Shown here piece by piece: positions 1 to 10,300 of a DNA stretch of 64,000 nt (positions within the stretch are counted from its first letter, which is position 1; each line of letters starts with the position of its first letter). This DNA is from Telopea speciosissima. Taxonomy: Eukaryota > Streptophyta > Magnoliopsida > Proteales > Proteaceae. The notes under the pieces are model-generated. The model saw only the letters and a program-made list of their open reading frames with translations, was not told the DNA's origin and searched no databases. Position numbers and translations under genes: made by a program. The stretch is taken from positions 13,851,001 to 13,915,000 of the forward strand of contig NC_057924.1 of NCBI RefSeq assembly GCF_018873765.1, given 5' to 3'.

Positions 1-519
1 CTTTTCCTTAAAAAAAAAGAGTTTATATTCTAAATTAGCCGAAGATTGCGTTAACCATGTTGCATATGCAAAATTTTCAACATATAGACATAATTGCAGA
101 TTTTTTTGGAACCATCAATTTGACAATTTGATCTTTTATAATTTGTATCCATCTATTGTCCTAAGCACATTTTTGTAGATTTAAATTTTTGAGAAAAAAA
201 TTTTGCTACTATCAAAAAAAATATATATATTTTTTGAGAAAAAGGCTCTCAAAGGCGGACGAAATTTTGCTATTACATCTGTAGAAGAAATGTTTCTGCT
301 ATTTTGCTACCAACAAAGAAAATGGGTCCTAATACTAAAACTTAGGAACGTATTGATGAACAGAAAAGTGAATTATTCCATTTCCTTGGCTGCCGGCCAA
401 CAAGATAGTAGGAACATTTTTTTTTTTTGGTAAGAAAGGTAGTAGGAACATTACTTCTACAAATGTAGCAGCAAAATTTTTTCCCTTGAAGCCTAAGATG
501 TACACACTGTCTCTTGTAA
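1..519. other. AT-rich intergenic DNA, no gene seen
   Basis: This stretch is T- and A-rich, with homopolymer runs and no coding pattern I can support. The short ORF at 203-433 is low-complexity and has no recognisable motif. It ends at the target-site duplication of the Mutator-like element that follows. Confidence 0.5.
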
Positions 520-528
520 TTATATTAA

Positions 529-2188
529 GGGAGAATTACATTGCCAAGCCCTGAGTTTGTATTAAATACAGAGCAACCCCCTGGATTTTGAAAATATACA
601 CCTAACACCCCGAGCTTAGAGTACTTGTTACACTCAGCCCCCATCCGTTAGACCATTTCCGATTTTCCGATAGTTGCTGATGTGTTGATCATTTATGCCT
701 TAAAATGACAAATATACCCCTAATGAGGTGTGAGCTTACCATTTTGCCCTTAAGAAAACTCAAACTTCACACCCCCTTCCCTTCCCTTCCCTTCCCCTGC
801 TACTCAAACTTACCTGCGACAGGGAGGCCGCAGCAGAAAGGCACAAGGGTCACATTTGGGCGCAGTGACGATAGGAGGCAGTGAGTCCAGTGACTAGGGG
901 GGCTGCGTTTGAATGCAGGGTAGATACCAATTAATTTCAGAATCTTCAATTCTGAAAAATCACTAGAAATAGAGTATCGCCCAGCAGAATGGGAGAAAAC
1001 CAACTAGGAAAATCTGAAGCTCTGATTGGATCCAATTTTAGATTGAATGACCTTTCCACTGGTGAACAAACCCTCAAAAGGGGATCAAAAACTTCTGGCT
1101 GGATGTCAACTAACTTGATGTCGATCTGCCAGAAAAAATTTCCAGAATATTGATGTCGCAAGCTCTAATATGGATGAATCTGAACTCCAACTGATAAATA
1201 ACCCCATCAAAGGCATGACAAGCATAGTAGATACAGAAGAGCTATATTTACAGATGACTAAAGAAGACATTCTTTTTTTCCCCACAGAGAAGAAGACTAA
1301 GTTCATTTCACAAGCAAAGTAACCAAAGATTCAAAATTATTTGCAGATGACTAAGAAGACATTCATTTTTCCCCCACTTTTCTTTTTACAGTTCTTCCTA
1401 CTCAAACCTGTAGGGAAACTCAGAAAAAACAAAAAAAAACAAAAAAAACAAAAAAGGAAAAATGAAACTAAGCCAAGAATCACAAGTAATTGTTCAGATC
1501 AAGCTCTTTAGCAAGAACAAATCCTTCACCTAAGAACAGGAATGGCAGATTTTTGCTGAAAGCAGAAACTTCCACACCAGAGGAACAAAAAAACCAAGGT
1601 GGAATCTGCAAACAAGCAATCTATATTAAGGTTAAAACCCATCAGTGCCATGACGAAACTGTAAGAAGTGAAACATCATTCCAAGCAAGCAAAAGAAACC
1701 TAGGTGAGGATTCCATTAAAGCACACATAAAACTGTAATTCTTTCGGTCTCGGAGTGACGAATGGCATTTCACTTTGGCTTGTGGATGCAAATTTGCACA
1801 TGGAACTGTAATTCTTTCGCTCTCCAGTTGGGTGAATTCGATTGCTAGGAACTTCACCACTCAAGCCCTAACAAATCATGGAAGAAGCCTGGAGCTGCTG
1901 GGTTGGCCGGAGTGGCGACGATGAAAGCAACGACGGCAGCGAAGGAGGAGAACAAGCCAAAGAATAGGAAATTCAATAGGTTTATGGTTCATAATCTTAG
2001 AAGAGGGCAAAGTTGATATTTTCCATTGAGCATTAATTAACAGGATATTAGAATTGGGCAAAGTTGGGATTTTACGTTGTTATTATTTAGTGCCCGTCCA
2101 CTTAAGGGGTGCGATTGCATATTTTCAAAACACTGGGGGTCACTCTATATTTAGTATAAACCTCAGGTGATGGCACTGTAATTTTCCT
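529..2188. mobile_element. Mutator-like (MULE) element, 1.66 kb, with exact 9-bp TSD
   Basis: The left end GGGAGAATTACATTGCC is mirrored at the right end: the reverse complement reads AGGAAAATTACAGTGCC, and similarity continues for about 80 bases with small differences. The element is flanked by an exact 9-bp direct repeat TTATATTAA at 520-528 and 2189-2197. Long TIRs with a 9-bp duplication are the hallmark of Mutator-like elements (family knowledge). No transposase is visible, so it is non-autonomous. The interior is not simple repeat: it holds a coding-like stretch (separate entry) and a GC-richer 3' part around 1880-1960. It may be a Pack-MULE. The structural call is secure; the origin of the cargo is not. 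Confidence 0.85.
989..1322 (+). pseudogene. unidentified coding-like fragment inside MULE, frameshifted
   Basis: From ATG 989 the plus strand reads a 54-residue, compositionally normal polar sequence (begins MGENQLGKSE, includes LNDLSTGEQT) ending at TGA 1151. In the +1 frame it continues in the same style (includes NNPIKGMTSIVDTEELYLQ) to TAA at 1320-1322. A single frameshift near 1130-1150 would explain this. Its composition is unlike the surrounding AT-rich DNA, and it lies between MULE TIRs, so a captured host-gene fragment is plausible. I do not recognise the family and assign no function. The segment just downstream (about 1340-1370) repeats part of its 3' end (GATGACTAA(A)GAAGACATTC). 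Confidence 0.4.
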
Positions 2189-2230
2189 TTATATTAATTA
2201 TAGAGAGAAAAGCAATGCTTAAAAAACTAA

Positions 2231-2655
2231 GGGAAAATTACATGATTAGCTACTTTTGGACTTTCATTTACAAAATTGTCCACCTTATGTTTGAGTTAAC
2301 AAAAATAGACAAAAACAAACTGAGTTTTACAAAACTAGACAAAATAGTGACTCTCCTTCCTTCCTCCTCGACAATTCCCCTCTGAAAAAATCTCTTTTTT
2401 TTTCCTCTGTTACTTGGGGTAGCAGAGAATGCCGGTGGCTAGGACAAGGGTAGGGTTGCAGGGAACAAAGGATGCCTGACGAGAAGGCAATGACAAGGAT
2501 AAAAATGTTTGAAAAAGTAAGTGTGGAAGGGATAGATACTATTTTGTCCAGTTTTGTAAACCTTAACTTGTTTTTGTCTATTTTTGTTAACTCAAACATA
2601 AAGTGGACAGTTTTATAAATGAAAACCCAAAAGTAACTAATCATGTAATTTTCCC
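2231..2655. mobile_element. Mutator-like MITE, 425 bp
   Basis: The ends GGGAAAATTACATGATTAG and the reverse complement of CTAATCATGTAATTTTCCC form perfect terminal repeats. Inverted similarity extends over more than 100 bases (tracts about tttgttaactcaaacataa). The outermost bases GGGAAAATTACA match the neighbouring MULE at 529-2188. Flanks AAAAACTAA and AAAAATCAA agree at 7 of 9 positions, a decayed 9-bp TSD. No coding capacity is seen. Confidence 0.75.
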
Positions 2656-2731
2656 AAAAATCAATGTGACTATGTGAGGAAGTATAATGTACTCTATTTG
2701 TTCATAGAACCTCTCCCTAAATTATTTTATG

Positions 2732-3098
2732 GAAAAAGAACGTTATTTGATCACGTGGCCCTTACACCGTGACACAAAAGCATAACTATGTCATAGGCCA
2801 TGTAGTGTATTTTGTTTGTTCAGAGAATCCTCTCTCCAAAATTTTTTAGGAAAAAAGAACGCTGCCTGGTTGCACTCTGTGCACCCACATAATGGGGGTG
2901 CAAAATAACCACCCGCATCTCTTGTTGGATGCCCTTATGTTCCCCCTTCCCCCCCCCCTCATTGGCTCCCACACCGACGCAGGGGCTATGCCATTGAGTA
3001 GAAGAGTTCTTTGTGGGGGAGCGTAGCCCCTACGTGCATAGGGACCAATGGGAGTATGCAAAGAAGCATCAACAGGACAGGCATTTTTCCCTTTCATG
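2732..3098. repeat. GC-rich MITE-like patch with GGAAAAAGAACG starts
   Basis: Two similar segments start near 2732 and 2849. Each is led by a run like ccaaaattttttaGGAAAAAAGAACG and followed by GC-rich sequence rich in GTGCACCC-type words. The same start motif occurs in the well-bounded MITE at 43143-43329 and the one at 6785-6957. Right ends here are unclear and I find no TSD, so these are probably degenerate copies. The ORFs across this patch look like chance readings. Confidence 0.4.
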
Positions 3099-3428
3099 GA
3101 GGCAATGCAATCATTTCCTCCTCCCTCGCCCCACCCCTTGTCTGAGCGGAGGGGCCAATCTCCCCCACATAGATCTTTTCCCTTTTAGTTAATATGTAAA
3201 TTAAGGGGAAAAGAATGACCTCTACGCATAGACACAAGTGGGTATGAAATGACCATCCCACGTCCATGGAAAAATGGAAATTCCACTCCCATGATGCTTG
3301 CATGCATGCTCCTATTGGCCCTCGTGATGACGCAAGGGCCACGTGAGTAACATTCTCTTGCGCATTAGTTAAATACTGTAAGATCTGCTGATCCGGCTCC
3401 TCTCTAGCGTGGCATAGTGTGCAACACA

Positions 3429-3506
3429 CATCCAACGGCTGAGTTGCCACAATGCTGCATTGGGATGTGTGCTGGTACAGCATTGTGGCAACCTATCCGT
3501 TGGATG
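3429..3506. repeat. near-perfect hairpin, about 29-nt arms
   Basis: The arm CATCCAACGG...TTGCCACAATGCTG is mirrored by CAGCATTGTGGCAA...CCGTTGGATG, with only a few mismatches around the middle of the arm and a loop of about 20 bases. It lies alone in GC-richer DNA. It may be the core of a tiny MITE or an inverted-repeat transcript precursor; the sequence alone does not decide. Confidence 0.6.
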
Positions 3507-3655
3507 AGAGGAACCCAATCCAGGATCTACCTATTCTATAAATCTTGGCAACCTCGCACCTAAACATTTTTTGTTTTCTTTTTTGGGGTTCGTATCTCGA
3601 ACTTGAACAATGTGCCCTGCCATAAATCATTTAAAGATTTTTATTTTATATTTTA

Positions 3656-3805
3656 GGAGAAAGTTTTCATACACCCGGCTGTGTATGTGAAAGGGTCTCT
3701 CACAAAGAGTTGAAAAAGTCACATATCCCCACCCATTAATTAATGCCTTGAAACTCTCACCCTCTCACATAGACAGTTTACACAACCGTGTATGAAAACT
3801 TTCTC
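3656..3805. mobile_element. 150-bp MITE, PIF/Harbinger (Tourist)-like
   Basis: The left end GGAGAAAGTTTTCATACAC and the right end GTGTATGAAAACTTTCTC are perfect inverted repeats. Partial inverted similarity continues inward (tgtgtatgtg / cacatagaca). TTA lies directly outside each end (3653-3655 and 3806-3808), which fits the 3-bp TSD of PIF/Harbinger elements. A 3-bp match could be chance, so the superfamily is tentative. Confidence 0.7.
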
Positions 3806-4133
3806 TTATTTTTTAATAGCAATCATAGAAAGATCTGAAACGCTATTAAAAGATAATGGTGTAAACTAGAATGTATTTGGAGCGGTATGAAAAAACAATG
3901 GATATGCTCTTAAAAGGTCATTTTGATTTTTGACTTTGTTCTTATCAAAATTTTTTTTTTTTTTTACTTTGTTTCGACTTTCAAGATATGGGCTGGAAGT
4001 GGGGTTGCATTCAAAATAAACTTTTCTTATTAAAATAAGCACTTAGATATTATGCTCGACTGTGCACAAAGTGTTATAATACATCCTCTCCTTCAATATA
4101 TCCAACGGTTGAAAACACAATCGTTTATATATA

Positions 4134-4513
4134 GGTAAATTACACGTCACCCCCTGATTTTCAAAGAAACTCAGATCATTCCCTGATTTTTAAAAAAACT
4201 CAAATATCTCCCTAATTTAGATCCCAATATGACAAGTTAGTCTCTACTGTTAGTTTTATGCTGTTAAGTGATGATGTCAGTCAATTAAATAAATTTAAAT
4301 TCTTAAACTACCCTTGACCAATGTTGAAGATGAAGGAAGGGTAGTATTATAAATTTAATTCTAATGTTTTAGTACAAGGGTAAAATAGTTTTTTCACACC
4401 AATAACTAACAGCAGACTAACACCGTTACTGTAGAGGGGATGATTTGAGTTTTTTCAAAAACCAGGGGGTGATATGAATTTCGTTTGAAAACCAAGGGGT
4501 GATGTGTAATTAC
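4134..4513. mobile_element. MITE with MULE-like ends, about 380 bp
   Basis: The left end reads GGTAAATTACACGTCACCCC and the reverse complement of the right end reads GTAATTACACATCACCCC. Inverted similarity reaches inward for roughly 80 bases (words such as ccctgatttt and aaaactcaaat). The terminal AATTACA matches the MULE ends at 529 and 2231. No clear TSD remains and no coding sequence is present. Confidence 0.65.
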
Positions 4514-4974
4514 AAAAAAAATACTACAAGATGTTCTCTTTTTCCATAAAAATGTGTTCGCTCAAGAAGGGCTCTAAAAGACATAAATGAGAAGATTGTT
4601 TACGAAGAAAAACAAATATGGATTCGCATTTAAATACATAAAAAATATATAGGAACAAGCTTTATTGTTCCCTAGGACTCGCTTTGGGCCTTTCCTACGC
4701 AACTTAGGTGGAGGGCAACGAAGGCCTCCTTCCAGGGGGGCCCGAGCCATCAGTGAGATACCACTCTGGAAGAGCTAGAATTCTAACTTTGTGTCAGGAC
4801 CTACGGGCCAAGGGATAGTCTTAGGTAGACAGTTTCTATGGGGCGTAGGCCTCCCAAAAGGTAACGAAGGCGTGCAAAGGCTTCCTAGGACCGGACGAGA
4901 TTGGCCATATAGGTGTGTAGGGAGATTGCCATATAGGTGTATAGATTATAGGTGTATTAAGATTAAAATCCTAT

Positions 4975-5163
4975 CCAATTCCCTATGATGCAGTGCAGTG
5001 TAGTTCGGGTGGAGATGTCGACACTTGACAAGCATGACATCCAACTGTCCAAGCTGCACCACCCCAGTTTTTTATTTTCTTTCTTCTGGAGCTTGGCACC
5101 GTTGGATGTCGCACCTACCAGGTGTCAACATCTCCACCTCGAACTGCACTTTTAGGGAATTGG
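4975..5163. mobile_element. 189-bp MITE with about 45-bp TIRs
   Basis: The left end CCAATTCCCTATGATGCAG runs into gtagttcgggtggagatgtc. The right arm, reverse-complemented, gives CCAATTCCCTAAAAGTGCAG followed by ttcgaggtggagatgttg. A second inner inverted pair, GACATCCAAC / GTTGGATGTC, surrounds the centre. The flanks give no convincing TSD, so the superfamily is open. Confidence 0.65.
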
Positions 5164-5197
5164 TGAGGTTTTATTTTTTTGTATATATATAATATTT

Positions 5198-5344
5198 GGG
5201 AAAAATAACTTTGTCCGGTAATGAGTCTATCTCTTTCTATCCCCATATGAAAAGACACCTCTATCACTTTGTTTTGACGTGGAGAGAGATAGACAAGTGG
5301 AAATACTAGCGTAGGCCACATTCCCCAACAGAAAACTATTTCCC
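5198..5344. mobile_element. MITE family A, copy 1 (degenerate)
   Basis: It is related to copies 2 and 3 immediately downstream: gtctatctctttct, ccatatgaaaagaca, and a right end reading gtaggccacattccccaacag. The left TIR is shortened, because the gtgtggcctacaccagcactcc block is missing. No matching TSD is found. Confidence 0.6.
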
Positions 5345-5366
5345 TATTGTTTACCATTTAATAATA

Positions 5367-5536
5367 GGGAAGCAATTTTCTATCGCAGAATGAGGCCTAT
5401 GCCAATACTCCTATGTGTCTATCTCTCTCTTCTTTAAAATAAAAGGGGAGAGCTGTTTTTTCATATGGAGAGGAGAGAGGATAGACTCATGGGAGTGTTG
5501 GTGTAGGCCACACTCCTAGACAGAGTTCTTTTTCCC
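5367..5536. mobile_element. MITE family A, copy 2, exact 9-bp TSD
   Basis: This 170-bp element has TIRs of about 60 bases (left gggaagcaattttct, then aggcctatgccaatactcc; right ggagtgttggtgtaggcc, then agagttctttttccc). The flanking repeat TTAATAATA is exact at 5358-5366 and 5537-5545. TIR length and a 9-bp TSD indicate a Mutator-like MITE. Copy 3 starts 13 bases downstream. Confidence 0.85.
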
Positions 5537-5549
5537 TTAATAATAATAT

Positions 5550-5718
5550 GGGAAGCAGTTTTCTGTACGGGAGTGTGGCCTACACCAGCACTCCAATGTG
5601 TCTATCTCTCTCCCCCTTAAAACAAGGGGGCAGAAATATCTTTTCACATGGGGATGAGAGAGATAGACTCATGAGAGTGTTGGCGGAGGCCACACTCCCG
5701 GACAGAGAACTTTTTCCC
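5550..5718. mobile_element. MITE family A, copy 3, exact 9-bp TSD
   Basis: This 169-bp element has TIRs gggaagcagttttctgtacg and, at the right, cggacagagaactttttccc. Exact TSD TAATAATAT lies at 5541-5549 and 5719-5727. Its left TSD overlaps the right TSD of copy 2 by five bases, so the two elements entered the same AT-rich site one after the other. Confidence 0.85.
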
Positions 5719-5727
5719 TAATAATAT

Positions 5728-6784
5728 CACTTATATAAAATGATTACAAGTGAAGTCATATGAATGCTTAGATGTTTATAAATATTTTTATAAAGTTTTT
5801 AAAATTTTCATGTTCTTCTTCTTTAGTCCAAATGTGAAATGCCCCCTTGGTGAGAAACAATAACCCTAAAAGGCTCAGACTGCCAATGTGGTACCCATCC
5901 ATGCCACTCCTCCTTGCAGATCGCATTCAACGTTGAATCGTTGATACCGCCTTCCCTCCATCCCTTTCATCTCCCACTTTATTTTACCAAAAAAACAAAA
6001 AATTTATTTCCCACTTTATTTTCGAACTTGAAAAAGTACATAAAATTTCAAAAGCTTTTATGTTAAGTTATTAGGGTTTACTTTCCATGTAAAATAACAA
6101 CCGTTGGGGAGATGTTGAAATGGTTGCGGTCGTTTGAGTGTTTGACGCGTCCTTCAGTGTACGTACCGCGACCTTTTTGTCTTATTTTAATATTTAAATA
6201 TAAAAAATTCTTCCCTATCAAAAAAAAAAAAAAAAAAACTCTTACTTTGTTTGGTTTCTCTCTCTCTCACTTGTGGCCGCGTGGATAGAAAATTTAGAGA
6301 TGAAGATTATTCAATGGGTGCATCTTGTTTCTCACCAAAATGTTGAAATGAGCAATTGTAAGTTTCCTTTGAATTTTCCTTTATTTTATTCTTAAAAGTT
6401 ATTTAATGTAGAATAAAAAATATTTTTAAAATTATGGAATGATTTCGTGGCCTTGTACCTAGACATAAGAACGCATAAAATTATCACTTCACCTATTATG
6501 ATATCAAAAGTTTCATTCATGTTGATGCTTCTTCGTCCATTGACCCCTGTGTTAGTGTAGTAAATAAACGATCAAACACTAATTTTTGCCTTCAAAATAA
6601 TTTAAAAAATGATTTATTTTAATATTATAGGACGGAGTTTTCTATGTCGCCTTGCACTAATGCGAGCCGATGGGATCACACACATGAGGCATCCAAAGGG
6701 AGCGATAGGGTGGTTATTTCCCTGCATCATGTGAGAGGACATTGGAGAATGTTGCCACAACATTTTTTTTTCCTTATAAATTAT
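5728..6784. other. AT-rich intergenic DNA upstream of callose synthase
   Basis: I see no gene. The stretch has low-complexity A/T runs (for example poly-A near 6220-6238 and a CT tract at 6260-6270). The reading frame 6644-6979 runs into the next MITE and has no recognisable domain. Confidence 0.4.
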
Positions 6785-6957
6785 GAGAAAAGAACACTAT
6801 CTAGTTGCATAAGGAGCACGGTAGGCTTAAACACAGGATTGCGTGAAATGATCTCCATACCCCCATCAAAAAATGAAAATTTGACGATCATTTTGCACGA
6901 TCCTTTGTCTAGATACAAGACTACAAGAAATACTCGACCTGGTAGTGTTCTCTTTTC
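6785..6957. mobile_element. MITE family B copy
   Basis: The left end GAGAAAAGAACACTATCTAG and the right end, reverse-complemented GAAAAGAGAACACTACCAGG, are inverted repeats. They resemble the start motif of the family B element at 43143-43329. No clean TSD is seen. It sits about 390 bases upstream of the callose synthase start codon. Confidence 0.6.
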
Positions 6958-7343
6958 TGGAAATTGGTTTTCGTTTTGACTTCTATTTCTTCTGCTATTC
7001 CTTCTTGAAACCCAAAAAAAAAACACGGACTGAGTTATGAGTCTTATGACTGGACGTCTTGACCTAGTCGTTTCCTTACCCGGTCACCCTAAATTCCAAA
7101 ACGGATATAGCTGACAAAATTGAAAAACCGTAAGGTTCGTAACGCGCAAATTGTCGATTTTTATTTTCTCCAGTTATAGAAGATTTTTCTTTTTTATTTA
7201 CTTTAAATTTCGGTTTAAACTTCCCACGTTGAGGCCCACACCGCGCCAAAAACCACGCTAATTCGATCCATCTGCACAGCTCAGGCCCTAAAAGTCAGAA
7301 AATCGCGCTTAGCGTACATTTTGCGAATCCGAATCCGAATCCG

Positions 7344-7352
7344 ATGCTATGA
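7344..7352 (+). promoter_or_regulatory. two-codon upstream ORF overlapping the callose synthase start
   Basis: The bases ATGCTATGA form a complete Met-Leu-stop upstream ORF. Its stop codon TGA overlaps the main ATG (7349) in the string ATGA. It follows a triple GAATCC repeat (7324-7341). If the 5' end of the mRNA lies upstream, a scanning ribosome meets this ATG first. Its effect is unknown, and leaky scanning or reinitiation would still allow translation. Confidence 0.5.
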
Positions 7353-10300
7353 GCTTGAGACAGCGACCACCTCCCTCCCGCACTGCCTCCGTCGGCACCG
7401 GAGGAGGAGCGCCGCCGCCACCACCACCACAGCCCTCCGCCTCAGCAGGTCCTCCAGCGGAAGAACCCTATAACATCATTCCCGTGCATAACCTTTTGCA
7501 CGACCATCCATCCCTCCGTTACCCAGAAGTTCGTGCCGCTGCCGCTGCCCTCCGCACCGTTGGAGATCTCCGGAAGCCTCCCTTCGTCGTTTGGCGCGAT
7601 GGTATGGACCTACTGGACTGGTTGGGTGCCTTCTTCGGCTTCCAACGCGATAACGTTCGGAACCAGAGAGAGCATCTGGTCCTTCACCTCGCCAACTCCC
7701 AGATGCGCCTCGAACAACCTCCGGACAACATCGACACCCTTGAACCTACTGTCCTTCGCAGATTCCGCAAGAAGCTCCTCAGAAACTACACCTCCTGGTG
7801 TTCTTATCTTGGTCATAAGTCCAACGTCTGGATCTCCGATCGCCGTGAGCCCTCCGCTTCTCACCACCGCCGTGAGCTCCTCTACATTTCCCTCTACCTG
7901 CTCATATGGGGCGAAGCTGCCAATCTCCGATTTGTCCCTGAATGCATCTGCTACATCTTCCATCATATGGCCTTGGAACTCAATCGCATCCTCGAAGACT
8001 ACATTGACGAGAACACGGGAAGACCTGTTATCCCTTCTATCTCAGGCGAAGACGCTTTCTTAAACCGTGTTGTCACCCCTATCTATAATATTATTCGTGC
8101 CGAGGTCGACAACAGTCGGAATGGCACTGCCCCTCACTCCAATTGGAGAAATTATGATGACATTAACGAGTTCTTCTGGAGCCGCCACTGCTTCAAGCAA
8201 CTCAAGTGGCCGATCCATGTTGGCAGCAACTTCTTTGTAACTAGGGCTCAGGGTAAAGGTGTCGGTAAGACTGGATATGTTGAGCAGAGAACGTTCTGGA
8301 ATTTGTATCGCAGCTTCGATCGCCTTTGGGTTATGCTCATACTATTCTTTCAAGCGGCTCTTATCGTTGCTTGGGAGGGCAACAGTACTCCTTGGGGCGC
8401 GTTGGGCAATCGTGATGTGCAGGCTAAAATGCTTACCGTGTTTATCACCTGGGGGTGTCTTCGATTCCTTAAGTCGCTGCTTGATGCTGGTACCCAGTAC
8501 AGTCGGGTGTCATGGGATACGATGTTGGTTGCGTTGAGGATGATTCTGAAGTGCGTTTTTGCCTCGGGATGGACTATTGCATTCATTGTTCTCTATGTAA
8601 GGATTTGGTCACAGAGGAATCAGGATGGGAAGTGGTCTGCGGCAGCAAATCGTAGGCTGGTGACTTTTCTTGAGGCTGCCCTTGTTTTTATCATCCCTGA
8701 GCTGCTTGCAGTGGCTCTCTTTATTCTGCCCTGGATCAGAAACTTCCTGGAGGAGACGAATTTTAGGATCTTCTACGCTTTAACGTGGTGGTTCCAGACA
8801 AGGTCCTTTGTGGGTCGCGGCCTCCGGGAAGGGCTTGTCGATAATATCAAGTACACCTTGTTCTGGGTTGTGGTTCTGGCTTGCAAGTTCACCTTCAGCT
8901 ATTTCCTCCAGATCGAGCCCATGGTCGCCCCAACCAGAGCTCTTTTGCAGCTCAAGATCACTAATTTCAAATGGCATGAGTTCTTCAGTAACACGAATAG
9001 GTTTGCTGTTGGACTGCTATGGCTTCCTGTTGTCTTGATCTACCTCATGGACCTGCAGATATGGTACTCGATTATCTCATCCTTGGTTGGGGCTATGGTT
9101 GGGTTGTTCTCACACCTGGGTGAGATTCGAAACATCCAACAATTGAGGCTTAGGTTCCAGTTCTTCGCAAGTGCAATGCAGTTTAATCTCATGCCGGAAG
9201 AGCAATTGTTAAATTACCGAGGGACGCTGAAGAGCAAGTTCCATGATGCCATAAACAGACTGAAGCTGAGATATGGGCTAGGCAGGCCCTTCAAGAAGAT
9301 TGAATCGAATCAGGTTGAGGCGCACAGGTTTGCACTGCTGTGGAATGAAGTAATTGAAACATTTAGGGAAGAAGACATCATTAGCGACCTTGAGGTTGAG
9401 CTTTTAGAACTGACACCCAACTCTTGGAACATCAGGGTCATCCGCTGGCCTTGTTTTCTCCTATGCAATGAGCTGCTTCTTGCTCTTAGCCAGGCAAAAG
9501 AATTGGTAGATGCACCTGACAAATGGCTCGTGAGGAAGATTTGCAAGAACGAGTACAGGCGGTGTGCGGTTATAGAATCTTATGACAGCATCAAGTACTT
9601 GCTTCTTGAGATTGTCAAAGATGGCACAGAAGAACATTCAATCATTACAACCTTGTTCCAAGAGATTGATCATGCAATTCAGATTGAAAAGTTCACACAG
9701 ACATACAAGACGACTGCGCTGCCACAGATGCATTCCAAATTGATAACCCTTCTTGAACTCATTAACAAACCAAAGAAAGATATGGGCCGGGTGGTGAATG
9801 TATTGCAGGCCCTATATGAGGTTTTTATTCGGGATTTCCCAAAGGTGAAGAGGACCACTGAGCAGCTGAGGGAGGATGGATTGGTGCCTCTCAGGTCTAA
9901 CACCAGCACAGAGCTACTATTTGAGAATGCTGTGGAATTGCCTGGTGTTGAAAATGCATCCTTCTACCGGCAGGTACGGCGTTTGCATACAATTTTTTCC
10001 TCTAGAGACTCAATGAACAATGTTCCAAAGAATCTTGAGGCAAGACGGCGTATTGCATTCTTTAGTAACTCCCTCTTCATGAACATGCCCCATGCTCCCC
10101 AAGTTGAGAAAATGATGGCTTTCAGTGTCCTTACTCCCTACTACAATGAAGATGTCATTTACAGCAAAGAACAGCTGAGGAGTGAAAACGAAGATGGTGT
10201 ATCTATCCTGTTTTATTTGCAGAAGATTTATGATGATGAGTGGAAGAATTTCATGGAGCGGATGCGAAGAGAGGGAACAGGGGATGACAGTGAGATATGG

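Noticed and set aside
3094..3483. 129-codon minus-strand frame
   Set aside because: Lies across the GC-rich MITE-like patch and the hairpin; composition follows the repeats.
6644..6979. 111-codon frame upstream of callose synthase
   Set aside because: Half of it is MITE terminal repeat; no domain recognised.
7533..8063. 176-codon plus-strand frame and several antisense frames inside the callose synthase gene
   Set aside because: Shadows of a GC-biased true coding frame; no independent motifs.
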